NCBI GenBank assembly: GCA_963770245.1
Contig: CAVYOX010000014.1
Coordinates: forward strand, 186,001-250,000
Origin: PALSA-270 sp963770245
GTDB taxonomy: Bacteria > Acidobacteriota > Terriglobia > Terriglobales > Acidobacteriaceae
Reading direction: 5' to 3'
DNA length: 64,000 nt
Positions within the stretch are counted from its first letter, which is position 1. Every line of letters begins with the position of its first letter. Positions 17,207 through 24,631 of the stretch are shown here, one piece after another. A model generated the notes under the pieces. The model was not told the origin of the DNA and did not search any database. It worked only from the letters and a program-made list of their open reading frames with translations. A program made the position numbers and the translations under genes.

Positions 17207-18550
17207 GTGCCGCGCTCGCATGCTTCTGGCCGCTCGCCAACCGCCGCCCTCTTCCTGGGCCTGATCATCACCCTCGCCGCCGTGGTCGCCTATTCCGCCT
17301 ATATCACGCGCCAGATTTCGAGCCTGCGCCAACTCCAGGACAATTTGGTCGACCGAAACCGCCGGGACTCCCTCCAGCTTCTGCGCATCCAGAACGATTT
17401 GAACCTGCTCGGGCTGGCGATGCGGGACATGTTGGACAACGACGAGCCGTATCCTCTGACCGCCTGGTCGGCGCAATTCGCGCGCATCCGCTCCGATCTG
17501 GGCGATGCGCTTCGGCTCGAAACCCAGATGGCGGTCATCGATCGCACTCCCGAGCAGAGCCAATTTCTGGGCAGCCGGATGGCGCAGTTCTGGGATGCCG
17601 CGGACCGCACCTTCGCCCTCGCCCAGGATGGCAAACCGGCCGAAGCACGGACGCAAATACGCCTCTCTCTGCAAGCGCGCCAGGAGGCGCTCGGGACCGC
17701 GGTGGCGCGCCTGTTGGTGCAAAATAACGCCAGCGAGGAGCAGGCGGCACGCGAAATCGGCGAGATCTACGCCCGGGTGCAACGCCAGGTCTATCGCTTC
17801 CTCACCGCGACCCTGATAGCGATTCTGCTGACCAGTCTGTACCTCATCCGTTCCAACCGGCAGCTGTTCGCGCGCCTAGCCGCGCTTTCGGAGCAGCGCA
17901 GCGAGCTGGCGCAGACCCTCATCTCGACCCAGGAATCGACCCTGCGTTCCATCTCCCGCGAGCTGCACGATGAGTTCGGACAAATCCTGACCGCCATGGG
18001 TTCGATGCTAGGCCGGGCGGGCAAGCACGCCCCCGAAGGCTCCTCCCTGCGCTCGGAACTCGAAGAAGTCCGCGAGATCGCGCAGGGCACTCTCGACAAG
18101 GTTCGCAGCCTCTCCCAGGCTTTGCATCCGGTGATGCTCGACGAGGCCGGCCTCGAGAGCACGCTCGACTGGTATCTTCCGGTGGTGGAAAGACAATCCG
18201 GAATTGACATAAGCTATGAGAAGTCGGGCACGCCGTTTCCTCTGGACGGGAACGCGGCCATCCACGTCTACCGCGTGTTGCAGGAAGCTTTAAATAACGT
18301 GTCGCGGCATTCGGGCGCGAAACAAGCCTGGGTGCGGCTGCGCTTCCTGCCGCAGAAGTTGGAACTCGAAGTCGAAGATCACGGCCAGGGATTCGTGGCG
18401 CAAGCCGGCAAGCAGGGCATCGGCCTGGTCGCCATGCGCGAGCGCGCCGAGTTGTTGAGTGGCAAGATTATGTTTACTTCGCCCGGATCGGGCGGGACCT
18501 TGGTTCATCTGGAAATTCCGCGAGAGAAAACGGAGGCGCATGTCGGATAA
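17207..18550 (+). CDS. NarL-type sensor histidine kinase
   Basis: 447 aa starting at GTG 17207 (CGGGA upstream). Two membrane helices (about 13-33 and 197-216) bracket a periplasmic helical domain of about 160 residues with 'LQDNLVDRNRRDSLQLLRIQ', a 4HB-like sensor. The dimerisation/phosphoacceptor domain is HisKA_3 type: 'SISRELHDEFGQIL' with H254. The ATPase domain shows 'YRVLQEALNNVSRHSGA' (N box), 'EVEDHGQGF' (G1) and 'GIGLVAMRERAELLSG' (G2). It autophosphorylates and passes phosphate to the response regulator encoded immediately downstream, whose gene overlaps this one by 11 bases. The signal sensed is unknown. Confidence 0.93.
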   Translation: MPRSHASGRSPTAALFLGLIITLAAVVAYSAYITRQISSLRQLQDNLVDRNRRDSLQLLRIQNDLNLLGLAMRDMLDNDEPYPLTAWSAQFARIRSDLGDALRLETQMAVIDRTPEQSQFLGSRMAQFWDAADRTFALAQDGKPAEARTQIRLSLQARQEALGTAVARLLVQNNASEEQAAREIGEIYARVQRQVYRFLTATLIAILLTSLYLIRSNRQLFARLAALSEQRSELAQTLISTQESTLRSISRELHDEFGQILTAMGSMLGRAGKHAPEGSSLRSELEEVREIAQGTLDKVRSLSQALHPVMLDEAGLESTLDWYLPVVERQSGIDISYEKSGTPFPLDGNAAIHVYRVLQEALNNVSRHSGAKQAWVRLRFLPQKLELEVEDHGQGFVAQAGKQGIGLVAMRERAELLSGKIMFTSPGSGGTLVHLEIPREKTEAHVG

Positions 18551-19169
18551 GATTTCGGTTTTACTGGTCGACGACCACGCGCTGGTGCGCCGAGGCTTCC
18601 GGCGGATGCTCGAAGACGAGCCGGACATCATGGTGGCGGGGGAGGCGAGCGATGGCGAGGAAGCGGTCAAGCTGGCCCGCGAGCTCGCTCCGAGAGTGGT
18701 CATCATGGACTGCGCTCTGCCTGGCATGAACGGCCTGCAGGCCACGCGGCGCATTCTCGAGGAATCTCCGGAGACCCTGGTGCTCATGCTCAGCATGCAT
18801 CCGGAAGAGACCTGGGTGCATCAGGCGCTGGCGGCAGGCGCCCGCGGATATATTCTCAAAAACGCCATGGAGCTCGAGTTGGGAGCCGCCATTCGCCGCG
18901 TGGTGGCGGGAGAGACGGTGCTCGACTCCCAGTTGGATCGTGACCGAGTCCTCAAAGGGGAGCGCAATTCCGGACTCACCCAGCGCGAGCTCGAAATTCT
19001 GCAGATGATCGTGGATGGCAAATCCAACAAAGAAATCGCGGCCGTGCTCGAGTTGAGCGCCAACACCGTTGCCGTCCATCGCGCCAACATGATGGATGCC
19101 CTCGGGATTCACAAGACGGCCGAACTGGTCGTCTATGCCATCCGCAACGGGCTGGTCAACCTTCCGTGA
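18540..19169 (+). CDS. NarL/FixJ family response regulator
   Basis: 209 aa. The ATG at 18540 lies inside the end of the kinase gene (11-base overlap) and is preceded by GGAGG within it, so the two are translationally coupled. The receiver domain has acidic pocket D11-D12, phosphoacceptor D57 in 'VVIMDCALPGM', the conserved Ser/Thr position in 'LVLMLSMHPEE' and K in 'GYILKNAME'. A LuxR-type helix-turn-helix follows at about 143-203 ('LTQRELEILQMIVDGKSNKE', 'SANTVAVHRANMMDALG'). On phosphorylation it should bind DNA. Its stop overlaps the start of the ASPIC protein gene (GTGA), making a three-gene operon, so that gene is likely connected with this regulatory system. Confidence 0.95.
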   Translation: MSDKISVLLVDDHALVRRGFRRMLEDEPDIMVAGEASDGEEAVKLARELAPRVVIMDCALPGMNGLQATRRILEESPETLVLMLSMHPEETWVHQALAAGARGYILKNAMELELGAAIRRVVAGETVLDSQLDRDRVLKGERNSGLTQRELEILQMIVDGKSNKEIAAVLELSANTVAVHRANMMDALGIHKTAELVVYAIRNGLVNLP

Positions 19170-20872
19170 ATCGCCGGTCGTTTCTCCAGGGGATCGGGGG
19201 TCTGGTTTCAACGGCCGGCCTGCGCTTTCCGCACGCCTGGGCGGCGTCCGCGCCGGCCGAGGCCGCTCCCGGATTTCGCCTGGTCGACGTCACCGCGCCC
19301 GCCGGAGTCCGCTTCCTGCACAACAGTGGCGCCTACGGCGGCAAGTTTCTCCCCGAAACCATGGGCGCGGGATGCGCCTTTGTCGACTACGACAGCGATG
19401 GCTGGCAGGACATTTTGCTGATCAACGGCATGGACTGGCTCGGGCATAAACGCCAGCCGAGCCCCCTTGCGCTCTATCGCAACAATCGCAACGGAACCTT
19501 TTCTGACGTGACCCGCGCGGCCGGCCTTGAGGTTGCAATGTATGGCATGGGGGTCGCAGTCGGGGATTTCGACAACGACGGCCACCCCGACATCCTGATC
19601 ACCGGCGTGGGACAGAATCGGCTGTTCAAGAACACCGGCAAGGGCACCTTTCTGGATGTGACCAAAGCCAGTGGATTGGGCGGCCGCGAGGCCTTCAGCA
19701 CCTCGGCTCTGTGGTTTGATTTCGACCGCGACGGCCGGTTGGATTTATTCGTTTGCAACTACGTGAAGTGGTCCGTCGAGCACGATGTGTTCTGCAGCCT
19801 CGACGGAAAACACAAATCGTATTGCACTCCCGAAGCTTACCGCGGGGAGACTTGCTGGCTGTTCCACAATCGCGGCAACGGAACCTTCGAGGACGTGACC
19901 GCCAGCAGCGGAATTTTCGACAGCAGTTCGAAATCTCTGGGCGTGGCCATGCTCGACTACGACCGCGACGGCTGGCCTGATCTGCTGGTGGCCAACGATA
20001 CCCAGCCCAACAAGCTGTATCGCAACAATCGCAATGGTACTTTCCAGGATGTGGCGGTCGAGGCCGGCATCGCTTTCAGCGCCGAGGGCAAGGCCCGCGC
20101 CGGCATGGGCGTGGACGCGGCCGATTTCGCGAACGCCGGCACGGCCGGCGTGGCCATCACCAATTTCGACGACGAAATGATCGGGCTCTACCGGGCTGCG
20201 GGCGACGGAAATTTCGCCGACGTGGCCACGCCGAGCGGGGTGGGACTGGCTTCGAAGGACAAGTTGGGATTCGGCTGCGTCTTTCTGGACGCTGATCTCG
20301 ATGGCTCACTGGACCTGGCGGTGGCCAACGGGCACATCGACGAGACCGTCCGCAACATCCGCGGCAATGTTGGCTATGCCCAACCGCCGCAGCTATTTCT
20401 CAACGATGGCATGGGAAAGTTTCACGACGTGGCCCAGGCCTTGGGCGGGGGTTTCAGCCAGCCCAAAGTGGGGCGGGGCTTGGCCTATGGTGATTTCGAT
20501 CGCGACGGCGACCTAGATTTGCTGCTCACCACCAACAACGGACCGGCTTATCTCTATCGCAACGACCAGCTTGCCGGCCACCATAGCATCCGCGTGCAGC
20601 TGGTCGGAACCAAGTCGAACCGCGACGCCATCGGCGCGGCGGTCCAGGCGTTTGCCAACGGCGCCTGCCAGTCCCGCTGGGTGAAGGGCGGATCGAGCTA
20701 CCTCTCACAATCGGAACTGCCGCTCACTTTCGGACTGGGAAAGCGGGACCGGGTCGAGCGCTTGGTCATCGCCTGGCCGAGTGGTGCCACCGAAGAATAC
20801 AAGAATCTTTCTGCCGGGCGCGCTTACCGATGCACCGAAGCGAAGGGAATCCTCCCCTTGGCAGGCTTCTAG
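19166..20872 (+). CDS. Tat-exported CRTAC1/ASPIC-UnbV repeat protein
   Basis: 568 aa, starting at GTG 19166, which overlaps the response-regulator stop by four bases (GTGA). The N-terminus 'MNRRSFLQGIGGLVSTAGL' is a twin-arginine signal (RRSFL). The body is a seven-bladed FG-GAP/VCBS propeller: repeated calcium-type loops 'DYDSDGWQDILLING', 'DFDNDGHPDILITG', 'DFDRDGRLDLFVCN', 'DYDRDGWPDLLVAND', 'DADLDGSLDLAVANG' and 'DFDRDGDLDLLLTTN'. The C-terminus is the ASPIC/UnbV domain ('HHSIRVQLVGTKSNRDAIGA', 'WVKGGSSYLSQSELPLTFGL', 'VIAWPSG'). Members are extracellular or periplasmic and probably bind Ca2+ and ligands; no enzymatic role is established. Its coupling to a two-component system is notable. 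One loop (about 315-322, 'AADFANAGTAGV') has lost its Asp residues. Confidence 0.93.
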   Translation: MNRRSFLQGIGGLVSTAGLRFPHAWAASAPAEAAPGFRLVDVTAPAGVRFLHNSGAYGGKFLPETMGAGCAFVDYDSDGWQDILLINGMDWLGHKRQPSPLALYRNNRNGTFSDVTRAAGLEVAMYGMGVAVGDFDNDGHPDILITGVGQNRLFKNTGKGTFLDVTKASGLGGREAFSTSALWFDFDRDGRLDLFVCNYVKWSVEHDVFCSLDGKHKSYCTPEAYRGETCWLFHNRGNGTFEDVTASSGIFDSSSKSLGVAMLDYDRDGWPDLLVANDTQPNKLYRNNRNGTFQDVAVEAGIAFSAEGKARAGMGVDAADFANAGTAGVAITNFDDEMIGLYRAAGDGNFADVATPSGVGLASKDKLGFGCVFLDADLDGSLDLAVANGHIDETVRNIRGNVGYAQPPQLFLNDGMGKFHDVAQALGGGFSQPKVGRGLAYGDFDRDGDLDLLLTTNNGPAYLYRNDQLAGHHSIRVQLVGTKSNRDAIGAAVQAFANGACQSRWVKGGSSYLSQSELPLTFGLGKRDRVERLVIAWPSGATEEYKNLSAGRAYRCTEAKGILPLAGF

Positions 20873-21052
20873 TCCGCCCGCAACCCGTCTCCGAGGGCAC
20901 CGGTCCCGTTCGGGGCTTCGATCCCGGAAAAGCGGGAGCCCGCCCTAGTATTTCTTGATTATTGCGGTCCGGGAGCGGCAGAATTAGTTTTGCCTCACCT
21001 GAACCTCCTCATCGCGGTGCCCTCCGGCGCTGCATTCGAGGAACCCACGCGG

Positions 21053-21083
21053 AAAGGGCAGGGAAGCTCCTGCCCTTTCTTAT
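21053..21083 (+). terminator. Hairpin terminator candidate
   Basis: A perfect 10-bp stem (AAAGGGCAGG at 21053-21062 with CCTGCCCTTT at 21069-21078) and 6-base loop, followed by CTTAT. The T-run is short, so it may terminate weakly the ASPIC operon or a small transcript starting near 20990. Confidence 0.5.
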
Positions 21084-21185
21084 CCGGCGTGGGCGACTCC
21101 GGCAACACCAACCGCCTGCCGGCGCGTCTAATCCCCGCAGGGCCGGCGGGCCGCCCTATGCCGCTACCCGCGATTGCTGAAAAGG

Positions 21186-21191
21186 TATATT
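21186..21191 (+). promoter_or_regulatory. -10-like element for the HtrA gene
   Basis: TATATT, 36 bases before the ATG at 21228. The -35 position shows no good match. Confidence 0.35.
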
Positions 21192-21227
21192 CTGGAGCTG
21201 AATGGATCCCCTGGAGGAAGTTTGCAT

Positions 21228-22799
21228 ATGGACCCGCGCGCTGGCGCTTTCTGGCTGCGTCTGAAGAGCAACCGTTTTCCCTATACCCTGACCATTCTGG
21301 TGACCTTGGCAGTGGGCATTCTCATCGGAACCGTAATCTCGTTCGGAGTCAAAGGTCAGGAGACCAGGAAGTCCGACGCCACCCCTTTGAGCGTGCCCTC
21401 GCCCCGTCAGCTTTCCAGTCAGTTCGCCCAGGTCGCCAAGCAACTGGAGCCGAGCGTGGTCAACATCAACACCGAATCCACGGTCAAGAATCCGCACCGT
21501 GGCCGGAGGAATCCGGGCGATGACGAAGATGACAATCCCCTCGACGATTTCTTTGACCGCTTTTTCGGCGGACAAGGCGGACCAGGCGGGGATGGCAGCC
21601 CGCTGCGCGAGCGTTCGCTGGGTTCGGGCATGATTGTCGATCCGAAGGGATACATTGTGACCAACCGCCATGTGGTCGAGAAAGCGGACCGCATTCGGGT
21701 GAAACTGCAGGATGATCCGCCGGGTGTGCTGCACGACGCCAAAGTCATAGGCACCGATCCGGAAACCGATCTGGCGGTGATTAAGGTGGAAGTGGATCAT
21801 CCCCTGCCCGCAGCCAAGCTCGGCAACTCCGACAGCATGGAAGTGGGGGACTGGGTGCTCGCCGTCGGCAGCCCGTTCGGCCTGCAGGAAACCGTTACCG
21901 CCGGCATCGTTTCTGCCACCGGCCGCAACATCGTGCCGCAGCATCAATTCCAGTCGTTCATTCAGACCGATGCCGCCATCAATCCGGGCAACTCCGGCGG
22001 CCCGCTAGTGAACATGGACGGCGAGGTCATCGGCATCAACACCGCGATTCTTACCGAAACCAACTCCTACGCGGGGGTGGGCTTCGCGTTGCCGTCAAAT
22101 ACCATTGTCTCGGTCTATAACCAGCTGATCGGACCTGACCACCGCGTGGCGCGCGGTTCGATCGGCATCATGTTTGACGCGCAGGAAAATCCGGCCATTG
22201 CGCGGGTGTACGGCGGTGGTTCCGGGGTTACGATTTCGAGCGTGGTCGCGGGCAGTCCTGCAGACAAGGCGGGTCTCAAGCTCGGAGACACGATCATCGC
22301 CGTCGACGGCAAGAGTGTGAAATCCGGCGACGGGCTGGTGGCCGACATCGCCAGTCGCAAGCCGGGCGCGAAAGTGGATCTCGGTTTTGTGCGCAACGGA
22401 AAAAAAGACGAAACCACGGTTACCGTCGCCGACCGGGCCAAGCTGTTCGCGACCCGTCTCGGCGATGACGACGAAAATGGAGACAACGCGGCCCCCAAGG
22501 AGAGCAAGTTCGGAATTACCGTGCGGGCGATTACGCCGGAGATCGCCGACCGTCTGGAAATCCCCGCGGGCAAGGGCGTGATCGTGCAAGACGTCAAGCC
22601 CAGCTCATTCGGGGACGATGTCGGGGTCGCCCGCGGCGATGTTGTACTAGAAGTCAATAAGCAACCAGTAAACAATGAGGAGGACTTCGCGCGTATCCAG
22701 TCCAGCCTCAGGAGCGGTCAGGACGTCGTGTTCCTGGTGCGCCAGCGCGGCGCGGGCGCGCAGGACGGCACCATCTTTTTGGCCGGCACACTTCCGTAA
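21228..22799 (+). CDS. HtrA/DegP/DegQ-type periplasmic serine protease
   Basis: 523 aa from the ATG at 21228, which has GGAGGAAG 7 bases upstream; a TTG at 21174 in frame is less likely. One N-terminal membrane helix (about 17-37) anchors it facing the periplasm. The trypsin-like domain has the catalytic triad H148 ('YIVTNRHVVEKAD'), D181 ('ETDLAVIKVE') and S256 ('NPGNSGGPLVNMDG'). Two PDZ domains follow: one around 'SSVVAGSPADKAGLKLGDTI' and a second around 'EIPAGKGVIVQDVKPSSFGD'. A charged Arg/Asp/Gly-rich loop (about 88-125, 'DDEDDNPLDDFFDRFFGG') sits before the catalytic His, like the LA loop of DegP. It degrades or refolds damaged envelope proteins. All catalytic residues are intact. Confidence 0.95.
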   Translation: MDPRAGAFWLRLKSNRFPYTLTILVTLAVGILIGTVISFGVKGQETRKSDATPLSVPSPRQLSSQFAQVAKQLEPSVVNINTESTVKNPHRGRRNPGDDEDDNPLDDFFDRFFGGQGGPGGDGSPLRERSLGSGMIVDPKGYIVTNRHVVEKADRIRVKLQDDPPGVLHDAKVIGTDPETDLAVIKVEVDHPLPAAKLGNSDSMEVGDWVLAVGSPFGLQETVTAGIVSATGRNIVPQHQFQSFIQTDAAINPGNSGGPLVNMDGEVIGINTAILTETNSYAGVGFALPSNTIVSVYNQLIGPDHRVARGSIGIMFDAQENPAIARVYGGGSGVTISSVVAGSPADKAGLKLGDTIIAVDGKSVKSGDGLVADIASRKPGAKVDLGFVRNGKKDETTVTVADRAKLFATRLGDDDENGDNAAPKESKFGITVRAITPEIADRLEIPAGKGVIVQDVKPSSFGDDVGVARGDVVLEVNKQPVNNEEDFARIQSSLRSGQDVVFLVRQRGAGAQDGTIFLAGTLP

Positions 22800-22929
22800 C
22801 CGTGGAAGGGCTCGTTTGGGGCTGGCGCTTGCGCCCCGAACTGAGGGATCATTGCCTCGGCTTCCCGCATCCAGCGGGAAGGCCCCCTGGGCCTCGCGCT
22901 CAGGGGATGATGAAAACTTGAGGTGAAAC

Positions 22930-23502
22930 TTGCGCTTGCCGGCTGCCTGGGCAAGATTGCTGACGGTGGTAGGGGTGCTGTGGTTGGTGGCGGCCGTTGG
23001 TCACGCCCAGACCGCCCAGGGCGCCGACCCGCCCCCGTCGAAGTCCACGTCGCATCCGGCCAGTGCGAAACCCGCCTCCAAATCTGTTCCCCAAAAGACA
23101 GCCGCCAAGCACCGGAAAGCGCGCCGGGCCACCGCCAGCTGGCGTACCCGGGGCCAGCAGAAAATCGATGCGGACCGTGCGACTGAAATCCAGCAGGCGC
23201 TGATCCGCGAACGTTATCTGTCGGGTATGCCTTCGGGGGTCTGGGACGACGCCAGCGAGAAAGCGATGCAGCGCTATCAGGGTGACAACGGCTGGCAGAA
23301 CAAGAGCACACCCGATGCGCGCGCCCTGATTAAGCTCGGATTGGGACCGGACCGCCAACATCTGCTCAATCCGGAAAGCGCCATGACCACCGCCGCTCAG
23401 CCCGAAGGGCGACGAGCGGGGGCGGCCACCACCGCTCCCTCGGCTCCTTCTCCAGTCCCGGTGCCGGGTAGCGATCCCGCATCTCTCCCGCCCAACAAAT
23501 AG
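22930..23502 (+). CDS. Exported peptidoglycan-binding-like protein
   Basis: 190 aa. The start appears to be TTG 22930: GAGGTG lies 5-6 bases before it and an in-frame stop lies just upstream. Signal peptide about 1-26 ('LLTVVGVLWLVAAVGHAQ'). A basic, Pro/Ser/Lys-rich linker (30-75) leads to a compact segment, about 80-135, with 'RATEIQQALIRERYLSGMPSG', 'VWDDASEKAMQRYQGDNGW' and 'DARALIKLGLG'. This is the three-helix layout of PG_binding_1 domains ('lqxxLxxxGY-x-G-x-wdxxtxxAlxxFQ'). The tail is Pro/Ala-rich. It probably sits in the periplasm against the wall. It lies 130 bases after the HtrA gene. The domain assignment is by pattern only. Confidence 0.75.
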   Translation: MRLPAAWARLLTVVGVLWLVAAVGHAQTAQGADPPPSKSTSHPASAKPASKSVPQKTAAKHRKARRATASWRTRGQQKIDADRATEIQQALIRERYLSGMPSGVWDDASEKAMQRYQGDNGWQNKSTPDARALIKLGLGPDRQHLLNPESAMTTAAQPEGRRAGAATTAPSAPSPVPVPGSDPASLPPNK

Positions 23503-23589
23503 CCACAAAAAATAGGCGGCTGAGCCCGAGTTTGCTTGCCGCAAAACCGGGGACGGGGATCGCCCGAACCATCGCTCGCGGGCTAATGT

Positions 23590-24327
23590 CTAGCGCTTCA
23601 TGACGGGATCGGGAAAATAAGGCAGGGTCTTTCCGCTGACAATGGCGCGGGGATTATCTTCGACCAGGGCCCGGGCCACTTGGGCGCCGCAGACGATCTC
23701 GGCTTCTCTGCGGGCGGCCGACAGCACCGGGACGCGGTGCTTGGTGTCGTGTGCGTCTGAGGCCAGTACATGCACGGCCTCGCGCTCGAGCAACCAGTCG
23801 GCGGTGCGCCACGCCCGCTCTCCCCACGATCCCGTGAGCGCGGACGCTGTAACCTGCACCACGCAGCCCAGCTCCACCCACTTCAGCACCCGCTGCGGAG
23901 TGTTCTGCAGTATGGGGTTGCGCTCGGGGTGGGTGATCACGGGCGTGATTCCCTTGTTGCCCAGCTGCGTGAAACTCTCTTCGATATTGGCGGGAATGCT
24001 GTAATTGCTCAGCTCGACGAGCAGGCAGCGGCTATCCTCAATCAGGTACCATTGCGGCCGCACGAGTGCGTCCTGCAGGTTTTCGTAAGAAAGATGGAAG
24101 TCGCACCCGAGCGTGAGTTTGGGGGCGGGGCCCACCAACTGCCGCAAGCGATCGAGGGCGGCGATCAGGGGTTCGCGGTCGTAGGCGTAGCGTTCATTGG
24201 CGTGCGGCGTAGCGACGATATGTTCGATGCCATCGGCGGCCGCCATGCGGCACATTTCCTGCGCCATGTCCCAGGACTTGGCTCCGTCATCCACCTGGGG
24301 AAGAACGTGGCAGTGAATGTCAATCAA
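23590..24327 (-). CDS. CpsB/CapC/YwqE-type PHP-fold tyrosine phosphatase
   Basis: 245 aa if started at TTG 24327 (GGAG 9 bases upstream); the frame is open to 24423 and a longer start cannot be excluded, but the fold begins 'LIDIHCHVLPQVDDGAKSW', which is the family's usual N-terminus. Metal-site motifs of the PHP domain are visible: H-C-H at the start, 'IVATPHANERY', 'LGCDFHLSYENL', 'PVITHPERNPIL' and 'VLASDAHDTKHR'. These manganese-dependent phosphatases remove phosphate from bacterial tyrosine kinases that govern polysaccharide synthesis. No tyrosine kinase or capsule gene lies in the window, so this copy is isolated. Cytoplasmic. Confidence 0.88.
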   Translation of the reverse strand: MIDIHCHVLPQVDDGAKSWDMAQEMCRMAAADGIEHIVATPHANERYAYDREPLIAALDRLRQLVGPAPKLTLGCDFHLSYENLQDALVRPQWYLIEDSRCLLVELSNYSIPANIEESFTQLGNKGITPVITHPERNPILQNTPQRVLKWVELGCVVQVTASALTGSWGERAWRTADWLLEREAVHVLASDAHDTKHRVPVLSAARREAEIVCGAQVARALVEDNPRAIVSGKTLPYFPDPVMKR

Positions 24328-24631
24328 GACACTGGACTCCGAGATCAAACCGTCAGACGATTTAAGCAGATTCCCCGGGAAAGACCAAGAGGCCGCCCCC
24401 CGCGGCAGTGGTGCTGCTTGCAACCCCGCCAGGACGGCAGTCTCCGCACCGGTCCGCCGATCGCCGCACTGCCGTCGGCCATATTTAGATGACGCCCCTG
24501 TTAGGGTACAATGGCCAACGCCCCAAGGGAGAAGCGGCTCGGTTTGCTGGACTGGGCCGGGAAGCGTCCCGTTTCCCCGTTCGAAGGTGGCTTCAAGCGG
24601 CCACTAGAGCCGTAGCCCCGAGAAGATCCGA
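24328..24631. promoter_or_regulatory. Divergent promoter region with a TTTAGA-17-TACAAT element
   Basis: About 300 bases between the divergent phosphatase and VWFA-propeller genes. On the plus strand TTTAGA (24484-24489) and TACAAT (24507-24512) are spaced by 17 bases, predicting a start near 24519 and a leader of about 110 bases before the ATG at 24632. No reading frame of note was seen. Confidence 0.5.

Larger units (their letters stand above)
20873..21227. other. Intergenic region with hairpin and promoter-like elements
   Basis: About 355 bases before the HtrA gene. It holds a promoter-like pair (TTGATT 20955-20960, 18 bases, CAGAAT 20979-20984), a CCTCCT motif at 21004-21009, a strong hairpin at 21053-21078 and a TATATT at 21186-21191 that may serve the protease gene. 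No credible reading frame was seen. Confidence 0.45.
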
